8,862 bases of DNA, taken from Waddliaceae bacterium. Its GTDB lineage: Bacteria; Chlamydiota; Chlamydiia; Chlamydiales; SLFE01. This document shows, in pieces, positions 1 to 7,196 of the stretch. How positions within the stretch are numbered: the first letter of the stretch is position 1; each line of letters begins with the position of its first letter. Position numbers and translations under genes: made by a program. The stretch lies in contig SLFE01000222.1 of NCBI GenBank assembly GCA_007124415.1, positions 1 through 8,862 on the forward strand, given 5' to 3'. Below the pieces are notes generated by a model that was not told the DNA's origin, searched no databases, and was given only the letters and a program-made list of their open reading frames with translations.

Positions 1-11
1 ATAATAATAGT

Positions 12-40
12 GTGAAATATAAATATACCTATAATATAAT
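12..40 (+). promoter_or_regulatory. Candidate promoter for the 625-residue protein gene
   Basis: A perfect -10 hexamer TATAAT (35-40) overlaps another TATAAT (30-35). A 17-base spacer upstream lies GTGAAA (12-17), which matches 4 of 6 positions of TTGACA. Transcription would begin near 46-47 and give a leader of about 73 bases. The surroundings are very AT-rich, so a TATAAT can arise by chance and the -35 is only fair. Confidence 0.4.
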
Positions 41-119
41 AATAGTTGGGAAGGAGCAGCTTTAAGATAATAGTTCCATAATGTTAATAGAATACCCACC
101 TCAGGGCCGGGGGTGAACT

Positions 120-1997
120 ATGTTTCACCTATGGAAATCAGTTTTAGCGGCGCTTAGGACGGTATATTCTCTTAAGTCACTGTTGATTAGAGAGATAGTT
201 TACTATACACTAGGGAATAGTTTGTTTCAAAATCTAATCCATAAATTCTTTCCGTCTTATCAAATCTTCAACCAAGTTAATTCAACTATTAAGCTGTTGG
301 ATCAACAGGAGCGCGCTCCTTCTCAAATAGATGTCGATTTGAATGAGATTTTAAATCTTGAACACCCCCTTAGAGCGGCTAAAATGTCAGATAAGCTGTC
401 GGAGCTGATGAGGCGACGCATCGGCTTGCAGTTCAGGCTCGGGGGAGGCAAAGGCGGGCAGGACCCTAGATCCTTAGGTTATGTTGAATATGGTCTTCTT
501 GTAAAATGGGCCGAATCCTGGAAGAAAGAACAAGACATTTATTTTGACAAATCACTTACTAAAGCAGAAAAAAAACATCTGAAATACGCCGCCCGCTACA
601 CCTTGTTTGTTGATCTTCTGCTTGAGGATAAGGATCTCAGAGATAAGTTTTTCTTCTGGACTCTTCAAGATGGCAATTCACCTGAAATTTTCATCGAATT
701 TCCCTCTCTGACTGAATGGATCATCCAATCAGACCTTAGCCGGAGGCTGGGTAAATTCGACGGGCTGATTCAGATTGAAGAAACCAATGGCGTAAAAGAT
801 GTCACGCTATTGTTTGAAGGGAAGCCGGTCAGTATTCTTGACACTGAAAGAGAAATCGAATTTCGCGGTTCCTACACCCGAACGGTCGCTGAGGTTTTTG
901 AAGTGTTTCGATGCAAGTACAAGGAAGTCGGGGATTTTGAAATTTTCGAGGATGGGGTGATCAGTTGGAATACGTTTAAAATGGGCTATTGGGACGATTC
1001 GCTTCAAGAATACATTTTGGCTGATTTTCTTAGCGATAACTGGTGGAAGGACTTGCCGCATTTTGAAACTCTGACTCATGAAGAGGTTGAAAAGAGATAT
1101 GAAGTTGCCATTGACGGTGTGAGCTGGGTGTCTGCTGTTACGGCGACAAGGGGCAATATCAACTTAAGCTATGAGAAGACCCACGCCTTTATAGAGCTGG
1201 CGATTCCCGACGGGAGGGGGCGTTATCAGATTTACAACTTTGGAAAATATGGCCGCGATTTCCCGAAAAATATGTGGGACGGGCTCAAAAAGTTTACTCT
1301 GACTATGTTAGCTAACGTTATGTATCCCGATGAGAACGTTTACTACTCACACAGGCAAAGAGGGTACTATCCGTTTGTGATCAGTCCTGAAAAAGGAAGA
1401 ATGATTTTAAACTTAATCAGGCATGAAATCTTTAGGTGTATGGCCGGCAAGAGCGTCTATCAGATCGAGTCTGATAACTGCGCTAAGTGGACTGTCGACA
1501 TACTGACAGATGCTTTGGGTCCGGACAACATTCCGAATCTCTACAAAATGTCTCTGCTGGATTGCGAACCGGGCGGCCCGATGCAAAAACTTTTCAACCT
1601 TATCAAAAAATTACCCAAGTTTCTCCATGCTTTTGCCATCACGCGCCTCCATTATCCGATCGGGGCTTGGAGGGGTGTGTGGGTCAAGCACACCTATGGC
1701 AAAGAGTGGAAGTCATTAAGCAGCCACCAATTTTTTAATACGGCCGAGGTGTACCTTCCCGCCCTCGTCATTAAAAAACGCGATGAAGGCTTGTTTGACA
1801 TTCAGACTGCAAATCTGGATGGGCAGACTAGGTGGAGCCTGGTTGTAGAAAAGGTCCTTCATCGCGTTTGTCTCTTTTATACTCTGTTCAAAAGGTGGAA
1901 GCTTTTGCTCAATCTTATCAAAAAAATATTTGACGCAAAGGGAGAGGCTGAACCACAACAAAGCGGCGGCATGCTTGAGCCACTGAATACATCTTGA
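120..1997 (+). CDS. Unknown protein with a putative permuted papain-like (NlpC-type) C-terminal domain
   Basis: This 625-residue protein is not one I can name. The N-terminal 60 residues are hydrophobic to amphipathic without a clear signal peptide. Residues about 245-310 are rich in aromatics (R249-G-S-Y252, W283, Y290-W291, W308-W309). The C-terminal half contains H355-A-F-I-E-L, then H411 in a Tyr-rich stretch, then N453-C454-A-K-W457. A His strand followed 50-100 residues later by Asn-Cys at a helix start is the order seen in circularly permuted papain-fold proteins (LRAT, YiiX and PPPDE types), so a thiol hydrolase or acyltransferase is inferred, with C454 as nucleophile and H355 as base. 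A basic amphipathic helix (about 575-604) precedes a polar tail. The start at 120 is preceded by the G-rich stretch 109-113, a fair ribosome binding site. The family looks lineage-specific to Chlamydiota; that is my impression and was not searched. It could be a secreted effector, but no secretion signal is evident. Confidence 0.85.
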   Translation: MFHLWKSVLAALRTVYSLKSLLIREIVYYTLGNSLFQNLIHKFFPSYQIFNQVNSTIKLLDQQERAPSQIDVDLNEILNLEHPLRAAKMSDKLSELMRRRIGLQFRLGGGKGGQDPRSLGYVEYGLLVKWAESWKKEQDIYFDKSLTKAEKKHLKYAARYTLFVDLLLEDKDLRDKFFFWTLQDGNSPEIFIEFPSLTEWIIQSDLSRRLGKFDGLIQIEETNGVKDVTLLFEGKPVSILDTEREIEFRGSYTRTVAEVFEVFRCKYKEVGDFEIFEDGVISWNTFKMGYWDDSLQEYILADFLSDNWWKDLPHFETLTHEEVEKRYEVAIDGVSWVSAVTATRGNINLSYEKTHAFIELAIPDGRGRYQIYNFGKYGRDFPKNMWDGLKKFTLTMLANVMYPDENVYYSHRQRGYYPFVISPEKGRMILNLIRHEIFRCMAGKSVYQIESDNCAKWTVDILTDALGPDNIPNLYKMSLLDCEPGGPMQKLFNLIKKLPKFLHAFAITRLHYPIGAWRGVWVKHTYGKEWKSLSSHQFFNTAEVYLPALVIKKRDEGLFDIQTANLDGQTRWSLVVEKVLHRVCLFYTLFKRWKLLLNLIKKIFDAKGEAEPQQSGGMLEPLNTS

Positions 1998-2012
1998 TTG
2001 TGTATAGTGTTC

Positions 2013-2041
2013 TTGCGTCTTCATGTTTTATGATGTATCAT
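2013..2041 (+). promoter_or_regulatory. Candidate promoter for the AAA+ ATPase gene
   Basis: TTGCGT (2013-2018) and TATCAT (2036-2041, 5 of 6 matches to TATAAT) are separated by exactly 17 bases. Transcription would start near 2047-2049, just upstream of the strong ribosome binding site at 2054-2060. The -10 lies in an interrupted palindrome, ATGAT-GT-ATCAT (2030-2041), which might bind a regulator. The -35 matches only 3 of 6 positions. No convincing terminator separates this site from the upstream gene, so read-through is also possible. Confidence 0.35.
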
Positions 2042-2063
2042 TTTGCTCTTTTTAGGAGGAGCG

Positions 2064-3707
2064 ATGAGCATACAAAATCTGAATGATGTTGTCCTGCAGG
2101 AAATTGAAACCGGCAGTTCGAAATTTCATCAAGCTGTTTTGAAGAAGATTCCATTGGATGCGTTGCAGCAGGCCGTCTGCAGGCAAGCGAATGTCCTGAA
2201 AGAGGCAAAAAACGAAGTTCTGCACCCCCAATATACCCCTTCCCATGGTGTCTCGGGCGTTTACTCCCGAAACGCGGCCGGCGTTTTTCATAGGTTTTTT
2301 CCAAATCTTCTCAACACCGTCTACACAGCTTTGAATTATTTTGATGAAGGTCATCAGCCGGAGATGATTTGGGACTGCTATTTGCTATTGGACGTCTATT
2401 ACAAAGTTTTTACTATTCCCGTTGCGCTCACCTTTGCTATCGGGGCGGTTGTCGCCCCGACAGCCGCGGCAGCTGCTGTGGCCGCGGCTGTCAGTATCGT
2501 CGGACTCGGCGCTCTTTATGTTTATGCCCGGTGGTTTCGCTCGTTTCCGGCTAAATTGAACTACGGAATTACCCGAATCGACCGGCAGTCGGGCGCGCCG
2601 ATTGTCGGGCGCGACGAGGAGATTCAAGACATTCTCAAATTTCATTCCGATCAGCCTACACTTTCAAAAAAACATATCCTCATCATCGGAGATCCGGGAA
2701 CAGGAAAGACGGCGACTTTGCAGAAAGCAGCGCGGAGACTCATCGAAAAATACCCCCGCTATGCAGTGTATGACGCCAGCTGCGCTCCGCCCGCAAAATC
2801 GGGAAGATTCAACAGCGGCCCCTTTGCCCGCGTGGAAGATGGAATGAAGCAGCTTGGATCTTTGGAGGAGAGGTCGGTTTTCATCATAGATGAGCTGCTT
2901 TCCTATGTGAAAGACAGCGAAGCGGCCGGAAAGTTAAAAAATATTTTAGACAAGCGCACCGGTACGGTTTGGGCGTCGGGAACAGTTGAAGATTTAAAGG
3001 TTTTAAAAAAAATTGATGAAGACAAAGGCGGGGATGCCTCGGAAGCTCTCTTGCAGCGGTTTCATGTGATTGATCTTAGAAATTATCCCGTGAGTGACAA
3101 AATGATGAAGGCCATGGTCTCTTCATATCTGCTTTTTCATAAAGAGTACATTCTTTGCGACAGTAATATCGCCGAAGAGGCGATAAGATTGGCAGCGCAG
3201 ACCGGAATAAGCCAGCCTCGTTCGGCTTGCGAGCTGATCAATCAAGGACTCGCTGCCGTGAAGGCTAATTTGAACGCTCCCGGCATGACCTCTCAGGAGT
3301 TAAAAAATGCGCAAATAGACCTGGATGAGGCGGTAACGTCTTTTAGGCTTTTTGATCCAATCAAAAGAATGGAGGAGGGGGCAGATTCTAAAATTGAAGA
3401 ACTTAAAGGGCGCGTTAAAAAAATCGAGGACTCTCTTTCCGAAAAGCGGCAGTGCGTGAAAAAAGTTGAGCGGCTCTGCAGGTCTATCCATCGGGATCAG
3501 AGGCAGCTGAGCGAGGTGGCCCGAAAAATTGTCTCCGGCGGCAATCCTCTGCTTGCAAAAGAGTTTCTTTATCTTAAATTCTGGAGCCTGCCAATGAAAT
3601 ACTTTGAAATCAAAAAGTATGAATCAAAGATAGGCGAGGATTATCCCGTTCGGCTTACAGCAGGCGTTCTAAAAGAGGCGCTTTCCAAGCAAATGGCTAA
3701 TGGTTGA
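2064..3707 (+). CDS. Membrane-anchored AAA+ ATPase resembling ClpB nucleotide-binding domain 1
   Basis: This 547-residue protein is read from ATG 2064, which has AGGAGGA (2054-2060) just upstream. An in-frame TTG at 2043 lies upstream of that site and is unlikely to be used. A helical N-terminal region is followed by a hydrophobic Ala/Val-rich stretch at residues 115-155, enough for a two-pass hairpin. The AAA+ domain starts at I180-V-G-R183. It has Walker A G-D-P-G-T-G-K-T (209-216), Walker B ending in D276-E277, a sensor-1-like T307 and an arginine-finger candidate R332 in L-L-Q-R-F. The order and the V-G-R-D-E-E-I opening match ClpA/ClpB domain 1. A charged coiled coil (about 441-489) stands where ClpB has its middle domain, but there is no second ATPase domain and no ClpP-binding loop was seen. 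The pore-loop region (R248-F249-N-S-G-P-F254) is only loosely like the K-Y-R-G-E-F of ClpB. An ATP-driven unfoldase or remodelling factor at the membrane is inferred; its partner is unknown. Confidence 0.88.
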   Translation: MSIQNLNDVVLQEIETGSSKFHQAVLKKIPLDALQQAVCRQANVLKEAKNEVLHPQYTPSHGVSGVYSRNAAGVFHRFFPNLLNTVYTALNYFDEGHQPEMIWDCYLLLDVYYKVFTIPVALTFAIGAVVAPTAAAAAVAAAVSIVGLGALYVYARWFRSFPAKLNYGITRIDRQSGAPIVGRDEEIQDILKFHSDQPTLSKKHILIIGDPGTGKTATLQKAARRLIEKYPRYAVYDASCAPPAKSGRFNSGPFARVEDGMKQLGSLEERSVFIIDELLSYVKDSEAAGKLKNILDKRTGTVWASGTVEDLKVLKKIDEDKGGDASEALLQRFHVIDLRNYPVSDKMMKAMVSSYLLFHKEYILCDSNIAEEAIRLAAQTGISQPRSACELINQGLAAVKANLNAPGMTSQELKNAQIDLDEAVTSFRLFDPIKRMEEGADSKIEELKGRVKKIEDSLSEKRQCVKKVERLCRSIHRDQRQLSEVARKIVSGGNPLLAKEFLYLKFWSLPMKYFEIKKYESKIGEDYPVRLTAGVLKEALSKQMANG

Positions 3708-3718
3708 CTTTTTTAGCG

Positions 3719-3747
3719 CTTTCAAGTATCAATGATCATTCTATTAT
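3719..3747 (+). promoter_or_regulatory. Candidate promoter for hppA
   Basis: CTTTCA (3719-3724, 3 of 6 matches to the -35 consensus) and TATTAT (3742-3747, 5 of 6 to the -10) are spaced by 17 bases in the 82-base gap before hppA. A perfect palindrome AATGATCATT (3731-3740) fills the spacer and could be an operator. The predicted leader of about 36 bases carries the purine-rich ribosome binding site AGGG (3781-3784). No terminator-like hairpin was found after the ATPase gene, so some transcription may come from upstream. Confidence 0.3.
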
Positions 3748-3789
3748 AGGTTAAATCAATGCAAATTTTTATTTAAAGAAAGGGAAATC

Positions 3790-5883
3790 ATGTTTTTGAA
3801 CGCATATGGATTTGTGATCGGGGCGGGAATCATCGCTCTGCTCTATGGGATATTTTTAATCCGTTCGGTATTGTCCCTCGGCAGAGGAAACGAACGAATG
3901 CAGGAAATTGCCGAGGCTATCCAGGTAGGAGCCAGGGCTTATCTGAATAGACAGTATCAAGTCATTACAATGGTTGGCGCTGTCATTTTCATTTTTCTCT
4001 CCTGGAAGCTCGGATGGTTCGTCGGAATTGGTTTTGTCATCGGAGCGGTTTTGTCCGGGCTTGCAGGCTATATCGGGATGCACATTTCCGTTCGCGCTAA
4101 TGTCCGGGTGGCCGAATCGGCTAGAACTAGTTTAAAGTCAGCTCTTAACGTTGCCTTTCGATCGGGAGCCATTACAGGTTTGCTTGTGGTCGGATTGGCG
4201 ATACTGGGTATTGTCGTCTATTATATGGTCCTGCAAGCTTTTGAAGTTCCGACCCGTTCTCTGCTCGAGGCGCTGGTCTCCTTGGGCTTCGGGGCGTCAT
4301 TGATATCCATTTTTGCCAGGCTCGGCGGGGGGATCTTCACCAAAGGCGCTGATGTCGGAGCCGATCTTGTCGGAAAGATTGAAGCGGGCATTCCCGAGGA
4401 TGATCCTAGAAACCCTGCAGTGATCGCCGATAATGTCGGAGACAACGTTGGAGATTGCGCCGGCATGGCGGCCGACCTGTTCGAGACTTATGTTGTTACA
4501 ATTGTAGGAACGATGCTTTTAGCAGGTGTGTTCTGGGGAGACTTTCCTCAAATTCAGAGTCTGATGATGATCTATCCGCTGCTGATCGGCGCTGTCTGTA
4601 TACTAGGAACTATTGCGGGAACTTTTTTTGTCAGCCTCGGTAAAGGTAAAAATATTATGGGAGCCCTGTACAAAGGGTTCATTGCGACAGCTCTTTTTTC
4701 GGCTGTGGGAATCGCTGTCGTGACGCAAGCGTCGTTGGGCTTTGGCGAGACCTACACAGCGAACGGAGCTGATTTTACCGGGTTGAACATCTTTATCTGC
4801 GCAATTGCCGGGCTGGTAGTTACCGGATGCCTGATGTGGATTACCGAGTACTACACCGCTACACGGTATCGCCCTGTTAGAGAGATTGCCAAAGCTTCTG
4901 AGACAGGTCACGCCACAAACATTATACAGGGGCTGGCCGTATCACTGGAAGCGACAGCCCTGCCGGTTGTCGTCATCTGCGCCGGCATTCTTGTCACCTA
5001 CTTAAACGCCCACCTTTTCGGCATTGCTATCGCAGCAACTTCCATGCTCGCTCTTGCGGGAATGGTTGTCGCCCTCGACGCCTACGGCCCGGTTACCGAC
5101 AATGCCGGCGGCATCGCCGAGATGGCTGAACTTCCTCCCGAGGTGAGGCAGACAACCGATGCGCTGGATGCTGTCGGCAATACTACAAAAGCTGTTACGA
5201 AAGGGTATGCGATCGGCTCGGCAGGACTTGCCGCCATTGTGCTTTTCACTGCATTTATTGAAGATATTACGCACTACTTTCCCGGCATGCAGCTTCGTTT
5301 TTACCTGCAGGATGCCTATGTTGTGGTCGGCCTTTTCATCGGGGGTTTGCTCCCGTTTTTATTCGGCTCTATGAGCATGAAGGCTGTTGGAAGGGCAGCC
5401 GGTTCTGTAGTTCGCGAAGTTCGCAGGCAGTTTAAGGAAATACCCGGAATTATGGAAGGTACCGGAAAGCCCGATTACAGCCGCGCTGTTGATATATTGA
5501 CAAAAGGAGCCATCAAAGAGATGATCCTTCCGTCATTGCTGCCGGTGGCTGCGCCGATAGTCGTCTATTGGGTTATCAATATCATCGCAGGGCAAAAGCC
5601 GGCGCTGTTGACAGTCGGCTCCATGTTGCTTGGAATTGTTGTGACAGGATTGTTTGTCGCTCTTTCCATGACATCGGGCGGCGGCGCTTGGGACAACGCG
5701 AAAAAATACATCGAGGACGGCCACTACGGCGGCAAAGGTTCTGAGGCTCATAAGGCGGCAGTTACAGGCGACACCGTAGGCGATCCGTACAAAGATACCG
5801 CAGGTCCTGCAATTAATCCGATGATAAAAATCGCCAATATTGTGGCTCTTTTGCTTCTGGCTATTTTGTCTGACGGCTTTTAA
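3790..5883 (+). CDS. hppA: Membrane-bound proton-translocating pyrophosphatase, K+-independent type
   Basis: HppA hydrolyses pyrophosphate to phosphate and uses the energy to pump cations across the cytoplasmic membrane. At 697 residues it has the usual length and is hydrophobic throughout, consistent with the roughly 16 membrane helices of the family. The substrate site is intact: D188-V-G-A-D192-L-V-G-K196-I-E, then D214-N-V-G-D218-N-V-G-D222, and near the C-terminus G-G-A-W-D635-N-A-K-K and T-G-D661-T-V-G-D665-P-Y-K668-D669. In G-N-T-T-K467-A-V-T470-K-G the Lys and Thr are those of the K+-independent, H+-pumping class; K+-dependent enzymes have Ala and Gly/Ala there. The ATG follows AGGG (3781-3784) by 5 bases. 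The strong terminator downstream and the candidate promoter upstream suggest a single-gene unit. Its role would be to recover energy from biosynthetic pyrophosphate and help maintain the proton gradient. Confidence 0.97.
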   Translation: MFLNAYGFVIGAGIIALLYGIFLIRSVLSLGRGNERMQEIAEAIQVGARAYLNRQYQVITMVGAVIFIFLSWKLGWFVGIGFVIGAVLSGLAGYIGMHISVRANVRVAESARTSLKSALNVAFRSGAITGLLVVGLAILGIVVYYMVLQAFEVPTRSLLEALVSLGFGASLISIFARLGGGIFTKGADVGADLVGKIEAGIPEDDPRNPAVIADNVGDNVGDCAGMAADLFETYVVTIVGTMLLAGVFWGDFPQIQSLMMIYPLLIGAVCILGTIAGTFFVSLGKGKNIMGALYKGFIATALFSAVGIAVVTQASLGFGETYTANGADFTGLNIFICAIAGLVVTGCLMWITEYYTATRYRPVREIAKASETGHATNIIQGLAVSLEATALPVVVICAGILVTYLNAHLFGIAIAATSMLALAGMVVALDAYGPVTDNAGGIAEMAELPPEVRQTTDALDAVGNTTKAVTKGYAIGSAGLAAIVLFTAFIEDITHYFPGMQLRFYLQDAYVVVGLFIGGLLPFLFGSMSMKAVGRAAGSVVREVRRQFKEIPGIMEGTGKPDYSRAVDILTKGAIKEMILPSLLPVAAPIVVYWVINIIAGQKPALLTVGSMLLGIVVTGLFVALSMTSGGGAWDNAKKYIEDGHYGGKGSEAHKAAVTGDTVGDPYKDTAGPAINPMIKIANIVALLLLAILSDGF

Positions 5884-5895
5884 TCTTAAAATGTA

Positions 5896-5931
5896 CCCAC
5901 AATGAGCTTGCCCTCATTGTGGGTTTTTTTT
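5896..5931 (+). terminator. Rho-independent terminator of hppA
   Basis: An 11-bp perfect stem pairs CCCACAATGAG (5896-5906) with CTCATTGTGGG (5913-5923). The loop is six bases and eight T residues follow (5924-5931). It lies 12 bases after the hppA stop codon. The next gene starts at 5943, so there is almost no room for a separate leader. Confidence 0.95.
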
Positions 5932-5936
5932 ATCCT
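5908..5936 (+). promoter_or_regulatory. Candidate dapL promoter embedded in the hppA terminator
   Basis: TTGCCC (5908-5913, 4 of 6 matches) starts in the terminator loop and extends into the 3' arm. TATCCT (5931-5936, 4 of 6) sits at the end of the T-tract, and the spacer is exactly 17 bases. Transcription would then start at about 5942-5943, on the A of the dapL start codon, producing a leaderless message. Both hexamers are moderate, so this is a prediction. It fits the absence of a ribosome binding site before dapL. Confidence 0.4.
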
Positions 5937-5942
5937 GACACT

Positions 5943-7133
5943 ATGATCAAAAGAAACGAATACCTTTCCAGACTCCACTCTTCATACTTGTTTTACGAAA
6001 TCGCGCAGAGAAAACAAAAGTTTATCTCTGAAAATCCGGGCGTTGATTTGCTCAACCTCGGAATTGGGGACACGACACTTCCCATACCCGCAACCGTTTC
6101 TGAAGCTATGGCAGAAGCGGCAAAGAAGTTGGGTACGCCCGAAGGTTATTCGGGGTATGGGCCCGCCTCCGGATCCGAAGAGCTGAGAGAAAGAATCAGC
6201 CGCGAAATCTACCGGGGAAGGGTCGATCCCGACGAAATATTTATCTCCGACGGATCCAAATGCGATATAGGACGCCTGCAAACGCTTTTCGGCCCCAACG
6301 CAAAAATTGCCGTGCAAGATCCCACATATCCCGCTTATGTCGACGGTTCGCTGATTCACGGTGTCTGCGACATCAGCTATATGCCTTGCGTGCCCGGAAA
6401 TGATTTTTTCCCCGACCTCAATCATGCCAAGGGCTCCGACCTTATTTATTTCTGCTCTCCGAACAACCCGACCGGGAATGTGGCGTCCAAGCAACAACTC
6501 GAGGCGCTGGCGGCTTTTGCACAGAAACAACAATCCATCATTATTTTCGACTCCGCATATTCGGGGTTTATCCAAAATTCCGATCTGCCCCGATCAATTT
6601 TCGAAATTCCCGGAGCTGAAAAATGCGCCATCGAAACCGGCTCATTTTCCAAGTTGGCAGGTTTCACAGGCGTTAGGCTTGGCTGGACCGTAGTTCCCAA
6701 AGAGCTTCAATACAGCGACGGATCGCACGTTTACCCCGACTGGGTTCGGGTCGTTTCGACAATATTCAACGGTCCTTCGAATGTGGCTCAGGCAGGCGGC
6801 CTCGCTCTTCTTTCCCCTGAGGGCAAGAAGGAGGCTAAGAGCCTCATAAGCGTCTATATGGCCGGAGCGAGAAAGCTGCTGCATTCATTGAGCGGGCAGG
6901 GGGGCGAAGTCTACGGCGGTGCAGACTGTCCTTATATATGGGTTCGTTTTCCCGGCCAGGATTCATGGAAAGTTTTTCAGAATCTTTTGGAAGAATGCCG
7001 CATTGTTACCGTCCCCGGCGCAGGCTTCGGCCCTTCCGGCGAAGGATTTGTTCGGTTCAGCGCATTTGCAAAACCTGCCGACATTGACCGGGCTCTGATA
7101 AATTTAACCGGCTTGCCGAGCACAGTTCATTAG
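5943..7133 (+). CDS. dapL: LL-diaminopimelate aminotransferase
   Basis: DapL is a PLP-dependent fold-type I aminotransferase. It converts tetrahydrodipicolinate and glutamate directly to LL-2,6-diaminopimelate, bypassing the succinylated route. The product feeds meso-diaminopimelate for peptidoglycan and lysine. Read from ATG 5943 it has 396 residues. Visible landmarks are G-I-G-D-T-T near residue 40, S-P-N-N175-P-T-G for cofactor contact, D203-S-A-Y206, the PLP lysine K237 in G-S-F-S-K-L-A-G-F-T-G-V-R-L-G-W, and the carboxylate-binding R371. The N-terminus (M-I-K-R-N ... Y-L-F-Y-E-I) agrees with chlamydial DapL, which supports this start. A GTG at 5919 lies inside the terminator stem and is rejected. 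There is no Shine-Dalgarno sequence in the 20 bases before the ATG, and the T-tract of the upstream terminator ends 11 bases away. A 63-base gap separates it from the next gene. Confidence 0.96.
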   Translation: MIKRNEYLSRLHSSYLFYEIAQRKQKFISENPGVDLLNLGIGDTTLPIPATVSEAMAEAAKKLGTPEGYSGYGPASGSEELRERISREIYRGRVDPDEIFISDGSKCDIGRLQTLFGPNAKIAVQDPTYPAYVDGSLIHGVCDISYMPCVPGNDFFPDLNHAKGSDLIYFCSPNNPTGNVASKQQLEALAAFAQKQQSIIIFDSAYSGFIQNSDLPRSIFEIPGAEKCAIETGSFSKLAGFTGVRLGWTVVPKELQYSDGSHVYPDWVRVVSTIFNGPSNVAQAGGLALLSPEGKKEAKSLISVYMAGARKLLHSLSGQGGEVYGGADCPYIWVRFPGQDSWKVFQNLLEECRIVTVPGAGFGPSGEGFVRFSAFAKPADIDRALINLTGLPSTVH

Positions 7134-7143
7134 GCCGGAATTA

Positions 7144-7171
7144 TAGACAAGATTTTAAGCGCCGGTATAGA
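7144..7171 (+). promoter_or_regulatory. Candidate promoter for the 284-residue protein gene
   Basis: TAGACA (7144-7149, 5 of 6 matches to the -35 consensus) and TATAGA (7166-7171, 4 of 6 to the -10) are separated by 16 bases in the 63-base gap after dapL. Transcription would begin near 7178, just before the strong ribosome binding site. Because no terminator follows dapL, co-transcription with dapL is equally possible. Confidence 0.35.
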
Positions 7172-7196
7172 TTGAGGTTTTAGAGGAGGGTATCAT

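Noticed and set aside
1487..1738. Alternative + strand frames inside the first gene
   Set aside because: They overlap the region with the His and Asn-Cys motifs in the main frame and show no ribosome binding site or recognisable domain.
2043..2063. TTG at 2043 as the start of the AAA+ ATPase
   Set aside because: The strong AGGAGGA ribosome binding site lies downstream of it and points to ATG 2064.
5919..5942. GTG at 5919 as an upstream start of dapL
   Set aside because: It would translate the 3' arm and T-tract of the hppA terminator and add residues absent from the usual DapL N-terminus.
5982..6575. 197-residue open frame on the - strand
   Set aside because: It is fully antisense to dapL, whose catalytic motifs are intact in the + frame. 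The translation has no recognisable domain and no credible start signal.
7116..7139. Possible hairpin after dapL with GC-rich arms
   Set aside because: Only short CCGGC/GCCGG arms around a long loop are visible and no T-run follows, so it is not a credible terminator.
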